In this document: positions 40,458-49,756 of the stretch, one piece after another | Position numbering within the stretch: position 1 is the first letter of the stretch | How the letters are laid out: the number at the start of each line of letters is the position of its first letter | DNA from: Neobacillus cucumis | Lineage (GTDB): Bacteria > Bacillota > Bacilli > Bacillales > Cytobacillaceae | Assembly (NCBI RefSeq): GCF_002860255.1 | Contig: NZ_PGVE01000077.1 | Span: 1 to 53,659 of the forward strand | Direction: 5' to 3' | DNA: 53,659 bases | Made by a program: the position numbers and the translations under genes | Notes under the pieces: generated by a model | The model's input: the letters and a program-made list of their open reading frames with translations, nothing else | Database searches by the model: none | What the model was told of the DNA's origin: nothing

Positions 40458-42461
40458 ATGATTGAACAAAAAGTTGATGTGGATCAATTATCAATTAATA
40501 CAATTAGAACTCTAGCCATTGATGCAATTGAAAAAGTTGGGTCAGGTCATCCGGGAATGCCAATGGGGGCTGCACCTATGGCTTACACCCTTTGGGATAA
40601 ATTTATGGATTATAATCCAAGTAATCCAAATTGGTTTAACCGTGACCGTTTTGTGTTATCTGCTGGTCATGGATCCATGTTGCTATACAGCTTATTACAT
40701 TTGACTGGTTATGATTTATCGCTTGAAGACTTAAGAAATTTCCGTCAATGGGGAAGCAAAACACCTGGTCATCCTGAATTTGGTCATACTCCTGGGGTCG
40801 ATGCTACAACAGGTCCATTAGGTCAAGGGATTGCGATGGCAGTTGGAATGGCAATGGCTGAAAGACATTTGGCGGCAGCGTATAATCGTGACAATTATAA
40901 TGTCATCGATCACTATACATACAGTATTTGCGGTGATGGAGACCTGATGGAAGGAGTTTCTGCAGAGGCAGCATCGCTTGCAGGACATCTTAAATTAGGG
41001 CGTTTGGTCGTGATGTATGATTCCAATGATATTTCTCTTGATGGAGATCTTCATATGTCATTTAGTGAAAATGTAGCGGATAGGTTTAAAGCTTATGGCT
41101 GGCAAGTGCTTCGGGTGGAAGATGGGAATGACCTCCATGCGATTGCACAAGCATTAACGGAAGCAAAAGCAAACACAGAACAGCCTACATTAATTGAAGT
41201 GAAAACAATCATTGGATATGGTTCACCAAATAAAAGCGGTAAGTCTGATTCACATGGATCACCACTTGGAAAAGATGAAATTAAACTAGTAAAAGAACAG
41301 TACTGCTGGAATTATAATGAGGAATTCCATATTCCAGAAGAGGTAAAAAAACATTTTGAGCAGCTGAAAGAAGCGTCGGAAAAGAAGGAGCAAGTATGGA
41401 ATACGTTGTTTGCCCAATACGAAGAGGCCTATCCACTACTTGCAAAAGAATTAAAGCAAGCTATTAATGGTGAACTGCCGGAAGGCTGGGATACCGATGT
41501 ACCTGTATATCGTGTTGGAGAAGATCAACTTGCTACACGTGCTTCCAGCGGAGCTGTGTTAAATGCTTTAGCGAAAAATGTCCCTCAATTATTTGGCGGT
41601 TCTGCGGATTTAGCTTCCTCTAATAAAACGTTACTAAAAGGGGAAGCAGACTTTAGTGTGGAAGATTACAGCGGACGCAACATCTGGTTTGGGGTTCGGG
41701 AATTTGCGATGGGAGCAGCTATAAATGGTATGGCTCTTCACGGTGGTGTAAAAGTATTTGGAGCGACTTTCTTTGTATTCTCCGATTATTTACGTCCTGC
41801 CATTCGATTGGCTGCGCTAATGAAATTACCAGTAATTTATGTATTTACACATGATAGTATTGCTGTGGGTGAGGATGGACCAACACATGAACCTATTGAA
41901 CAATTGGCTTCCTTACGTGCAATGCCTGGTGTTTCAACTATTCGCACGGCTGAAGGTAATGAGACAGCAGCCGCTTGGAAGCTGGCGTTAGAAAGTAAAG
42001 ATGAGCCGACAGTCCTGGTTCTTACGCGTCAAGATTTACCAACGCTTGTAGATCCTGAGAATGCGTATGAAGGGGTTAAAAAGGGTGCATATGTAATCTC
42101 TCAAGCAAAAGACGCTGTAGATGGTTTGTTGTTAGCATCCGGTTCTGAAGTTTCCTTAGCTGTTAAGGCTCAAAAAGCACTTGAAGAGGAAGGAATTTAT
42201 GTTTCGGTTGTTAGTATGCCAAGCTGGGATCGTTTTGAAAAACAATCCAAAGGATATAAAGAAAGTGTTCTTCCTAAAAATGTGAAAGCACGTCTTGGAA
42301 TTGAAATGGGTTCTTCTCTGGGGTGGAGTAAATATGTTGGTGATGACGGCGATGTTCTAGCTATTGATCAATTTGGAGCTTCAGCACCTGGAGATAAACT
42401 TATTAAGGAATATGGTTTTACAGTAGAGAATGTCATTTCTCGTTTTAAAAAGCTTCTTTAA
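40458..42461 (+). CDS. tkt: Transketolase
   Basis: A 667-residue transketolase of the usual bacterial length. The ThDP-binding motif GDGDLMEGVSAEAASLAGHL with its downstream NDISLDG spans ~155-190, and the pyrimidine domain has WFGVREFAMGAAINGMALHGG (~410) and HDSIAVGEDGPTHEPIEQL (~470). It transfers two-carbon ketol units and can use erythrose 4-phosphate as acceptor, giving the island an exit for its four-carbon product. GGGAGG precedes the ATG; it is the last gene of the operon and ends at a strong terminator. The genome probably has a separate housekeeping tkt; I cannot check. Confidence 0.93.
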   Translation: MIEQKVDVDQLSINTIRTLAIDAIEKVGSGHPGMPMGAAPMAYTLWDKFMDYNPSNPNWFNRDRFVLSAGHGSMLLYSLLHLTGYDLSLEDLRNFRQWGSKTPGHPEFGHTPGVDATTGPLGQGIAMAVGMAMAERHLAAAYNRDNYNVIDHYTYSICGDGDLMEGVSAEAASLAGHLKLGRLVVMYDSNDISLDGDLHMSFSENVADRFKAYGWQVLRVEDGNDLHAIAQALTEAKANTEQPTLIEVKTIIGYGSPNKSGKSDSHGSPLGKDEIKLVKEQYCWNYNEEFHIPEEVKKHFEQLKEASEKKEQVWNTLFAQYEEAYPLLAKELKQAINGELPEGWDTDVPVYRVGEDQLATRASSGAVLNALAKNVPQLFGGSADLASSNKTLLKGEADFSVEDYSGRNIWFGVREFAMGAAINGMALHGGVKVFGATFFVFSDYLRPAIRLAALMKLPVIYVFTHDSIAVGEDGPTHEPIEQLASLRAMPGVSTIRTAEGNETAAAWKLALESKDEPTVLVLTRQDLPTLVDPENAYEGVKKGAYVISQAKDAVDGLLLASGSEVSLAVKAQKALEEEGIYVSVVSMPSWDRFEKQSKGYKESVLPKNVKARLGIEMGSSLGWSKYVGDDGDVLAIDQFGASAPGDKLIKEYGFTVENVISRFKKLL

Positions 42462-42494
42462 GAACATCCCTTTTTAGAGAGATTGAGTGAAATA

Positions 42495-42537
42495 CCCGTT
42501 CGAAAAGGTACACTTTTCCGAACGGGCTATTTTTTTC
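42495..42537 (+). terminator. Terminator of the polyol operon
   Basis: CCCGTTCGAAAAG and CTTTTCCGAACGGG pair with a single mismatch and end in TTTTTTT. The stem resembles the terminator at 24265 (CCGTTCGTAAAAG). Confidence 0.92.
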
Positions 42538-42623
42538 GAATTTCTACTATTTTATAAAAAAGTATTTTCGCTTTCATTGTTTTCCAAGCTTGATATTGTA
42601 ATTTGGATGGTTTGGGATGTGAT

Positions 42624-43646
42624 TTACAATTGATTCTTTTTTCTTACTAATTCATCTCTATCGGATGCCATTGGAGGCTGTTCCAGCCATCCATTTTTAA
42701 TCATAATATTCGCTCCATCTTCAGCATACATCTGAACTTCTAAGGACAGCCTGTTATACATTGAGCTAAGATCTCCTCTAGGACTTTGACTAACAGCTGT
42801 ACCGTAATAGCCAACGCTCAAAGCAATCAAACCACTTGTGTAGAACATCATCAGTTTATCAGAAAAAGTATGGGTTGTACTATTTGTTATTTCTGAATCC
42901 CAACCCATAGGTGCAGGAAGTTTACTTTCCTCTAGCTTCCCTCTAAATAATCTAATATGTTTATTCCCAACTTCTAAACCCTTTAAAAAGAATTGTTTTA
43001 TATCCTTATCCTTTGCCACCTGGCTAAATCCAGTAAGTGCAGCTACTCCCAAGGCATTTCTTTGCAGATTCGCAAATAAATTTTCGACTTCGGCAGCGAC
43101 TAATGGTCTTTTTTCTCCGAACACATCTAACATAAACCATTGCTTTTTTACAAACTCAACCTTCTCTAGATTAGGCAGGCTCGGAGACCTGATAAACAAT
43201 CCTTTAGACAATAATAATTCAGTCGATCTATTATATAATTGCATGGTTTCTGTAAGGCAATCCATGTAATAGGATTTAATATCACTTCTTACAGATGTTC
43301 CAACACTACCTGCATATGTGGTAAGTCCAACCTTAGACATTTGGTTTATAAAATTGAGTACAAAACTGTCGGAGTAAAGCCTGGGAGCCGTTAAATCAAC
43401 ATCTTCTTCCATACTAAAACCATATGGAACTACATGTTTTTCCTCTGTTAGTATTTCTGTAATTTTTTGAATATGTGACTTGGATAATGCTAAAGCAAAT
43501 TCAATGATCGTCTTAATTTCAACATCCTCAGCTTTTTCTAAAAAATAGGTAAGAACACATAAGCTTGAGCTATCATTTAAGTATTGAAGCCAAAGTTGAC
43601 CAATCTCACCAGCTGTCAGCCTAATTTGTTTTCCTTTTTCCTCCAT
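42624..43646 (-). CDS. DUF3231 family protein, two-domain
   Basis: A 340-residue protein with two copies of the DUF3231 helical domain (residues ~8-165 and ~178-330). Each opens with LT..E...LW or RPL.A.EV..LF and contains an SD.L..F / SDKLMMFY segment followed by R.D....Y. The second ends NGWLEQPP. The repeats have the look of ferritin-like four-helix bundles but I see no full metal-binding set. The function is unknown; the family is common in spore-forming Bacillaceae. Related genes lie at 45186 and 47435. GGAGGTTACTT precedes the ATG. Confidence 0.85.
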   Translation of the reverse strand: MEEKGKQIRLTAGEIGQLWLQYLNDSSSLCVLTYFLEKAEDVEIKTIIEFALALSKSHIQKITEILTEEKHVVPYGFSMEEDVDLTAPRLYSDSFVLNFINQMSKVGLTTYAGSVGTSVRSDIKSYYMDCLTETMQLYNRSTELLLSKGLFIRSPSLPNLEKVEFVKKQWFMLDVFGEKRPLVAAEVENLFANLQRNALGVAALTGFSQVAKDKDIKQFFLKGLEVGNKHIRLFRGKLEESKLPAPMGWDSEITNSTTHTFSDKLMMFYTSGLIALSVGYYGTAVSQSPRGDLSSMYNRLSLEVQMYAEDGANIMIKNGWLEQPPMASDRDELVRKKNQL

Positions 43647-43797
43647 AAGTAACCTCCAAAAAAGATATACTAAAAAATACCTTCCCCATATATTACCTAT
43701 AGTATGTATTAGTTATTTACACTCCAACCTTGCAAAAATAGGAGCAAGTTATAGTTTGAAAAAAAGAAGCCCATTACGAGGCCAAACCATATGTGAA

Positions 43798-43836
43798 GGT
43801 TCTAAGAACCACCTTATTACCTGATATCTTGTAATA
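43798..43836 (+). promoter_or_regulatory. Dyads upstream of the chromate transporter gene
   Basis: GGTTCTAAGAACC (43798-43810) is a perfect 13-bp palindrome, and ATTAC/GTAAT (43817-43836) forms a second dyad, 60-95 bases before chrA. They are candidate operators; no matching regulator is adjacent. Confidence 0.4.
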
Positions 43837-43894
43837 AATAGTATGTGAATTACAATATAGTTAAAAGGATTCCATGATAGAAGGAGAGAGGTTA

Positions 43895-45097
43895 ATGGAA
43901 AAGGAAGCCGTGAGGAAAAAAACTTCTGCTCAGGCTTTAATCGAAATTTGGCTCGTATCAACCAAACTAGGTTTGACTTCATTCGGGGGGCCGATTGCTC
44001 ATTTAGGATATTTTCATGACGAGTATGTTCGGCGAAGAAAATGGATGGATGAAAAAAGCTATGCTGATTTAGTGGCGTTATGTCAGTTTTTGCCCGGTCC
44101 AGCAAGTTCCCAAGTGGGAATCGGAATAGGTGTGATGCGTGCAGGTGTCTTAGGCGGCATGGTTTCCTTCCTTGGATTTACGCTCCCATCTGCTTTGGTC
44201 CTAATTATTTTTGCCTTAATCCTGCAAGGACTGGATATAGGAAATAATGCTGGCTGGATTCACGGTTTAAAAGTGGTAGCCGTAGCGGTCGTGGCACAGG
44301 CTATCTTAGGTATGGCTCAGAAATTAACGCCCGATTTAAAAAGAAAAGCCATTGCTTTATTTGCCTTGGCTGCTACGTTATTATGGCAAACCTCCTATAC
44401 ACAAGTAGGGGTCATTTTGCTAGCAGCTATTTTTGGTTTTCTTCTCTATTCAAAAAACAATGAAGCTGCAGCTAATAAAAATCAATTTCCCCTTTCTCGA
44501 AAATTTGGCGTTTTTTGTTTAAGTTTATTTTTTGCCTTACTGTTCTTTCTTCCGATCCTAAGAGAGGTTACTTCCTCGCATTGGATTGCGGTATTTGATA
44601 GTTTTTATCGGTCGGGATCTCTAGTATTTGGCGGGGGGCATGTGGTCCTTCCGCTGCTTGAGCGTGAATTTGTTCCAAACGGATGGATTAGTAAAGAAGT
44701 ATTCCTTGCGGGATATGGTGCGGCCCAAGCCGTGCCGGGGCCGTTATTTACCTTTGCGGCGTATTTAGGGGCGGTCATGCATGGCTGGCTAGGCGGTTTG
44801 ATTGCAACACTCGCCATCTTTTTACCGGCCTTCCTGCTTATTTTTGGGACCCTTCCTTTTTGGGAGACACTGCGGAGCAACCCGAAAATTAATGGGGCGC
44901 TCATGGGGGTAAATGCAGCTGTGGTCGGGATATTAATTGCGGCCTTTTATCAGCCAATCTGGACTAGTTCGATAGTAGAACCAATGGATTTTGCTTTTGC
45001 CGCCGTCTTGTTTAGTCTGTTAGTGTATTGGAAATTGCCGCCTTGGGTCATTGTTGTGGCTGGTGCGGCGGGTGGTGCGTTGATTTCAATTTTTTAA
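43895..45097 (+). CDS. chrA: Chromate transporter ChrA, two-domain
   Basis: A 400-residue CHR-family protein with two homologous halves of about five to six helices. The first half has LGLTSFGGPIAHLGYFHDEYV and CQFLPGPASSQVGIGIG. The second has SLVFGGGHVVLPLLEREFV and GAAQAVPGPLFTFAAYLG. These FGGP/FGGGH and PGP motifs define ChrA. Long-chain members export chromate, though many homologues have not been tested. The ATG at 43895 follows GAAGGAGAGAGG; an ATG at 43874 lacks a site. It is divergent from the DUF3231 gene and followed by another DUF3231 gene. Confidence 0.9.
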   Translation: MEKEAVRKKTSAQALIEIWLVSTKLGLTSFGGPIAHLGYFHDEYVRRRKWMDEKSYADLVALCQFLPGPASSQVGIGIGVMRAGVLGGMVSFLGFTLPSALVLIIFALILQGLDIGNNAGWIHGLKVVAVAVVAQAILGMAQKLTPDLKRKAIALFALAATLLWQTSYTQVGVILLAAIFGFLLYSKNNEAAANKNQFPLSRKFGVFCLSLFFALLFFLPILREVTSSHWIAVFDSFYRSGSLVFGGGHVVLPLLEREFVPNGWISKEVFLAGYGAAQAVPGPLFTFAAYLGAVMHGWLGGLIATLAIFLPAFLLIFGTLPFWETLRSNPKINGALMGVNAAVVGILIAAFYQPIWTSSIVEPMDFAFAAVLFSLLVYWKLPPWVIVVAGAAGGALISIF

Positions 45098-45185
45098 GAT
45101 AAAGCCCCTCTATTGCATGTTTTGTGATTTATTGGAAAAAATACCATCAGAACACTATTATCCAATGTTTGGTGGGATTTGAAAC

Positions 45186-45713
45186 ATGAAACTATTTGAA
45201 ATGATTCATGATGCATTTGAGCCTTTTATGGATGGGGAGAAAAGACCCTTAAATGTGATGGAGGTTTCCAATCTTTGGTTTTTTCTCTTAGGTACGGAGA
45301 TCAGCATGCGCAGTGAGGAAATTGGCATCAATACAGCTTTAGATCCAGAATTGAGGCGGATTTTAAAGGAAGTAAGAGAGAGCGTGCATATTCCTATTAG
45401 AGACGAGCTGATTGAGTTTCTAAAGAAAGAAGGAGTCCCTTTACCCAAAACAACCACAGAAAAACCACTCGGTGATTTTAAAGATATACCGGAAGGGGCA
45501 AAATTAAATGATGAAGAATTGGCGAACCTCATGTCCTATAATCTGGCCATGGGAGTAACCACTGCCTCTAAAGGTCTAACAGAATCGATACGTGCTGACG
45601 TTGGTTTCATTTTTTCAAAGATTATTATGAAGAAGACGATGGCAGGCTTAACCGTGAAACAATATTTAGATCAGAACGAGTGGCTCCGTGTTCCACCTTA
45701 TTATCACGCCTAA
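45186..45713 (+). CDS. DUF3231 family protein, single-domain
   Basis: A 175-residue helical protein that matches one half of the two-domain DUF3231 proteins: EKRPLNVMEVSNLWFFL (~18-34) at the start, ELIEFLKKEGVPLP, then LMSYNLAMGVTTASKGLTESIRADVGFIF and a C-terminal NEWLRVPPYYH resembling NGWLEQPP. The function is unknown. It follows chrA by 88 bases and may be co-transcribed with it. The start ATG is preceded by GGTGGGATTTG, a modest site. Confidence 0.78.
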   Translation: MKLFEMIHDAFEPFMDGEKRPLNVMEVSNLWFFLLGTEISMRSEEIGINTALDPELRRILKEVRESVHIPIRDELIEFLKKEGVPLPKTTTEKPLGDFKDIPEGAKLNDEELANLMSYNLAMGVTTASKGLTESIRADVGFIFSKIIMKKTMAGLTVKQYLDQNEWLRVPPYYHA

Positions 45714-45910
45714 GTGCGGTGCTAATCAGAATAGGAAACTGCCGGACGAATAAATGAAAGGGTTCGCTTTTCGAGGGCATTCAGCTTTGCTTCAATCAGG
45801 AGAAAAGTCTTATTTTCTTAAAACGAAGCAGGATAATACAAAAAAAAGAAGGAAACGGACATTTATTAAAGAACTTATAGTTTTATATTAATATTAAGGA
45901 GTGTGCTAAT

Positions 45911-46147
45911 TTGGAAAAAATCCATTTTCTAGTCAGTGAATTTTTCTTTAGTATAACCTTATGTGTTGTGGCTCTGTTCTTTGCTTTAAAATCAGATGTA
46001 TTTTCTATAACAGTTGTTTTTTTAGGGCTAATTGCTGGGTCACTGATTGATTTGAATTTACGTTCTATTAATAAAAGTAAATCAGTAAAAATTAGTGGGT
46101 ATCTTGAACACAAACAAAGGATTGTGGAAAAAGAAACAAGTATGTAA
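45911..46147 (+). CDS. Small membrane protein of unknown function
   Basis: A 78-residue protein with two predicted membrane helices (~8-26 and ~32-48) and a basic tail (NKSKSVKISGYLEHKQR). A TTG start has TAAGGAG at a suitable distance. No family is recognised. The real-gene call rests on the ribosome site, hydrophobic pattern and a terminator-like hairpin soon after its stop. Confidence 0.5.
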   Translation: MEKIHFLVSEFFFSITLCVVALFFALKSDVFSITVVFLGLIAGSLIDLNLRSINKSKSVKISGYLEHKQRIVEKETSM

Positions 46148-46182
46148 CTTTCTTCTACTTTTTGATACAGGAGATTAACAAT

Positions 46183-46208
46183 GAGTTGCCGCGGCAGCTC
46201 TTTTTTTA
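46183..46208 (+). terminator. Terminator after small membrane gene
   Basis: GAGTTGCC and GGCAGCTC pair closely around GC and are followed by TTTTTTT. Confidence 0.75.
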
Positions 46209-46287
46209 TAAAAAGAGGGGCTAACTGAATTAAGTTCAAGAATTAATGAGGTTAAAAAAGGTGAATAAAGGAAGGAAGTGCCAAACG

Positions 46288-46995
46288 GTGGATTTCGAAA
46301 CGGTTATGCAGGAATTGGAAGCGCTCGGCAAGGAGCGACTTAAAAAGACGTACTTAAGTAATGGTGCACACGAGCCGCTTTTTGGAGTGGCTACAGGTGC
46401 TATGAAGCCACTCGCAAAGAAAATCAAGAAAAATCAGCCTTTAGCCGAGCAGCTTTACGCCACCGGGAACTATGATGCGATGTATTTTGCTGGCATTATT
46501 GCGGATCCAATGGCAATGACGGAGGCTGATTTTGAGCGTTGGATAGATGCGGCGTATTTTTATATGCTATCTGATTATGTGGTTGCCGTCACTCTGGCTG
46601 AAACTGATATTGCACAGGCTGTTGCCGATCAATGGATCGCAAGCGGGGAAGAACTTAGAATGTCAGCAGGCTGGAGCTGTTACTGCTGGCTTTTGGGGAA
46701 TCGACCGGACAGCGAATTTAGTACAAGCAAGATTGCCAGTATGCTAGATCAGGTAGAAAATTCGATTCACGATTCACCTGATCGAACAAAATCCGCAATG
46801 AATAATTTTATTTATACAGTCGGGATTTCCTATGTGCCCCTCCATGATAAGGCAGTTGAAACGGCAAAGGCAGTAGGGCCAGTCGAAATCAAGCGGGACA
46901 AGAAAAAAAGCAGTATTCTGATTGCTTCTGAAAATATCCAAAAGGAAATAGATAGAGGAAAACTTGGTTTCAAACGTAAATATGTCAGGTGTTAG
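46288..46995 (+). CDS. DNA alkylation repair protein (AlkD-like HEAT-repeat family)
   Basis: A 235-residue all-helical protein matching the DNA alkylation repair family (AlkC/AlkD-like): KKTYLSNGAHEPLFGVATGAMKPLAKKI near the start, NYDAMYFAGIIADP (~70), WSCYCWLLGNRPDS (~130) and a basic C-terminus RGKLGFKRKYVRC. AlkD enzymes use HEAT-like repeats to remove N3/N7-alkylated purines; members of this shorter branch are mostly uncharacterised. I place the start at the GTG (46288) because AAAGGAAGGAAG lies ahead and the homologous region begins there; an ATG at 46246 has no site. Confidence 0.78.
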   Translation: MDFETVMQELEALGKERLKKTYLSNGAHEPLFGVATGAMKPLAKKIKKNQPLAEQLYATGNYDAMYFAGIIADPMAMTEADFERWIDAAYFYMLSDYVVAVTLAETDIAQAVADQWIASGEELRMSAGWSCYCWLLGNRPDSEFSTSKIASMLDQVENSIHDSPDRTKSAMNNFIYTVGISYVPLHDKAVETAKAVGPVEIKRDKKKSSILIASENIQKEIDRGKLGFKRKYVRC

Positions 46996-47166
46996 CATGT
47001 TAGTAGATAATCAGAAACAAGAGCTCCAAACATGACAGATTTATCTGTAAATTTATATGATTCATCATCTGGTTATTAGGGTATATAAATTTTAAATAAT
47101 AAACTGCCAAATGTTCTGTAACATAGGAGTGTCATGGAAAAGTCTATCTGAAAGAGGGGAGTTTTA

Positions 47167-47334
47167 ATGGAGCTTTTAGATGTTGGTACATGGTTTCAAT
47201 ATTTCTTGTTGATTATTAGCGGATGTTTAGTTTTGTTACTTGGATTGCTGTTATATTCATATAGATATACACGTAAAAAAATAAATCAAATGGAACAAAG
47301 TGAGGAAAGGTTTGAATCATTTACGGATTATTAA
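47167..47334 (+). CDS. 55-residue single-span membrane protein
   Basis: MELLDVGTWFQYFLLIISGC, then LVLLLGLLLYSYRYTRKKIN: one long hydrophobic helix (~9-32), a positive stop-transfer patch (RYTRKK) and an acidic tail ending ESFTDY. GAGGGGAG lies 6 bases before the ATG and a terminator starts at its stop codon, so this looks like a genuine small gene. No family is recognised. Confidence 0.6.
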   Translation: MELLDVGTWFQYFLLIISGCLVLLLGLLLYSYRYTRKKINQMEQSEERFESFTDY

Positions 47335-47357
47335 CGCTGTCTTTTGACGGCGTTTTT
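47332..47357 (+). terminator. Terminator of the small membrane gene
   Basis: AACGCTGTC and GACGGCGTT pair around TTTT and run into TTTCTT. Confidence 0.8.
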
Positions 47358-47378
47358 CTTATTTTACTAATGAACAGC

Positions 47379-47407
47379 TTAAAAAGCTGCCTTTTTAAAG
47401 GCAGCTT
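47379..47407 (-). terminator. Terminator of the DUF3231 pseudogene
   Basis: On the minus strand AAGCTGCCTTT and AAAGGCAGCTT form a perfect stem followed by TTTTAAG. Confidence 0.8.
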
Positions 47408-47434
47408 GTGCTAGATTGCTGGTGCCGAATAGTT

Positions 47435-48450
47435 TCAGTCAATCGCTTCAGGCTGTTTTTCTAACCATCCATGTTTCACCATTATATTGTAAGAAAATAC
47501 ACCAGCCTCCATAGCATGGGTAAATACTTTAGAATAGTTTAGGATGATATCCGATCTGAAGCTGGAACCTAATGAGGCGCCATAATAAGTAAGAGCCGCA
47601 TTGACTAAAAACCCTGCATGAAACATTATCAATTTGTCAGAAAATGGGCTCACGGTAGAATCAGTAATCTCATCATCCCATTTCTCGGGTATTTGCAAAT
47701 GATCCTGTTGTAATATCTCGTCAAAGCTATCAGCATCTTTCCCTGCTAATTTAACATTTTTCAACATAAAACTACGAACATCTTCACGCACCGACACCTG
47801 ACTAAAAGCCAAACTTAACGACTTAATGAATCCAGTTTCGTTGAATTAAAGAAAAGGGTGCTGATCTCCGAACCATTTAGTGGTCTTTTGTCTCCTATTA
47901 AATTAGAAATGAATCCTGGTGATTCAACAAACTCCGTCCCATGGGGCGAGGGAATGGAGGGGACGCTTGTAAATTTTGGCTGCTCTTTAGCCAATTCCAT
48001 GATTTTTTGGAACAGTTCCTTCGATGTAACCATACATTCAAAAAAATAATTTTGTATGTCTTGACGCTCCATGTTTGTGATAGCCAAGCTATAGGCAGTT
48101 AACCCGTGTATTGTCATTATATAGGAGTAAAAAAGTAAGAATTGATCAGAAAAAAGACGCGGGGCATTCACATTCACGTCATTCTCTGTAAATCCTAATG
48201 GAACTTGGAAATTTGCACTTTCCAGGAATTCCTTAATTTTCGTAATGTGGCTTTCAGCTAACTGCAATGCGGATTCTAAAATGAGGTTTATTTGTTTGTT
48301 TTCTACAATGTTAAGAAAGTATTTATAAACGCATATGGCCATACTATCGCCCATATATTGAAGCCACAGTGCGGATAATTCCGCAGCGGTTAACGTGTTG
48401 GCTTTTGATTTCCTGAAGATTCCCAAAGGAAATACCTCCAATTTTTTCAT
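47435..48450 (-). pseudogene. Frameshifted two-domain DUF3231 gene
   Basis: Two adjoining minus-strand frames (48450-47815 and 47812-47435) together match the full two-domain DUF3231 protein at 42624. The first carries domain one and the start of domain two (DKRPLNGSEISTLFF) and stops at KLDSLSR. The next frame continues LSLAFSQVSVREDVRSFM to KHGWLEKQPEAID. A one-base loss near 47815 would explain the break. Otherwise the sequence is well kept, so the mutation is recent or a sequencing error. Confidence 0.82.
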
Positions 48451-48566
48451 TTATTTTCTATGATTATTTTATGGTATTGGTTATGAAGTATACAGAAAAT
48501 CAGAGGAACTATTGAAGGTATCGGACAACAATAAGTTTTTTTATAGATATTGGTCGGCATCGATTT

Positions 48567-49472
48567 TTATTCAATCTTCAATGGATGGTTCATCCCTTTT
48601 TTATATTCCTTACTTAAAGAATGAGCTTTCTTATAAAGTACATTCTTGTTCCCATTGTTTAGTTCCCCAACATATTTAATTGATAAATTCCCTTTTAATT
48701 CCTTCCATAACGTATTTATCTCTTTTATAAAAGGCTTAACACATTCTTCATATGTACTTACATCCACAGTCATACTTTTTGACCATGGTTTCTGATCCGT
48801 TATTATGATGGCTTTGTTAAATTTTTTCTTCTTAATCATTCTCAGTGCGTCCAGTAAGGCGAAGAGTTCACAGACAATTGACTTCGTTGTTTTGATTTCT
48901 CGAACATTGGTCATCCCGGTTACTTTCTCTCCGTTTTCTACTAGAACCAATCCTGTCCCTGCTTTTTGTGTGTTGAAGTTGTATGAGCCATCCATAATGA
49001 TAAAGGGAGTATTCTTTGGGACATCCATACATATCGGCATTAGATATGCATTCACAGTGGATGTGGAAGCTGGGACCATTGATGAACCTTTACGGTAATA
49101 ATCTAAGATATCCTGAACATGAAAAAAGTCTTTTTCTCCGACTTTTGCAAATGGCATTCCCTTTTTACAGAGTCCCGCCAAATTTTCCTTGGTAATCCGT
49201 AATGCGTTCAAAATCATATCTTGTGTTACATATTCCTCTAATGTTCGACCTTTTTTATCTCGGAATTCCCTCTCTAACCGTTGTTGTGAGGGCTGATAAG
49301 TTTCCAGCCATTGCAATATCTCGCCTTCTAGAAACCTATATTCATTCCCAATTAGATAGTGGGGCATTCCATCTTCTAAAAAGGCATTCAATTGAGCTTT
49401 TGTTAGTTTTAATTTTGTTATTAGTTCTCCTCTTAAAAGTAGTGTTGGCAGAGTTTTTTGTCGTGTTTGCAT
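48567..49472 (-). CDS. Two excisionase-like HTH domains fused to an RNase H-like domain
   Basis: About 301 residues. Residues ~13-60 and ~82-127 are two related winged-helix units (LTKAQLNAFLEDGMPHYLIG and ITKENLAGLCKKGMPFAKVG, each ending in an I-L-x-x-hydrophobic helix), like MerR/excisionase domains. The C-terminal half (~155-295) is an RNase HI-like fold: Asp161 in FIIMDGSYN, Glu202 in IVCELFALLDAL, Asp226 in IITDQKPWS, and AHSLSKE where many RNases H have A-D-x-L-A. It may cut RNA in hybrids at sites chosen by the HTH units, but this is inference. The ATG at 49472 suits the AGGTGAGG site; two ATGs and a GTG just upstream are possible. Confidence 0.75.
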   Translation of the reverse strand: MQTRQKTLPTLLLRGELITKLKLTKAQLNAFLEDGMPHYLIGNEYRFLEGEILQWLETYQPSQQRLEREFRDKKGRTLEEYVTQDMILNALRITKENLAGLCKKGMPFAKVGEKDFFHVQDILDYYRKGSSMVPASTSTVNAYLMPICMDVPKNTPFIIMDGSYNFNTQKAGTGLVLVENGEKVTGMTNVREIKTTKSIVCELFALLDALRMIKKKKFNKAIIITDQKPWSKSMTVDVSTYEECVKPFIKEINTLWKELKGNLSIKYVGELNNGNKNVLYKKAHSLSKEYKKGMNHPLKIE

Positions 49473-49756
49473 CATCATCCTCACCTGCGTTCAATATATT
49501 AACTGTTATCTAAGGCTGGTAGATATTGTATATTAAAAATAGCATATAAATGGATGAAGGGATATCATATATTCTGGAATTAATTAGGTAAATTTGTTAA
49601 TTGCCCGGGAAATCTGAAAGGAATTAGTGAAGTTTGTCGAATTCCTTTTTGGTAATAGGTATAAATGAACGAAAGTTTTTAGGCAATACCATAACTGTGA
49701 TTTACACATGATATAATGAAATAGAAGAAAATGTAAGAAATGGAGGTTTGAAGAAG

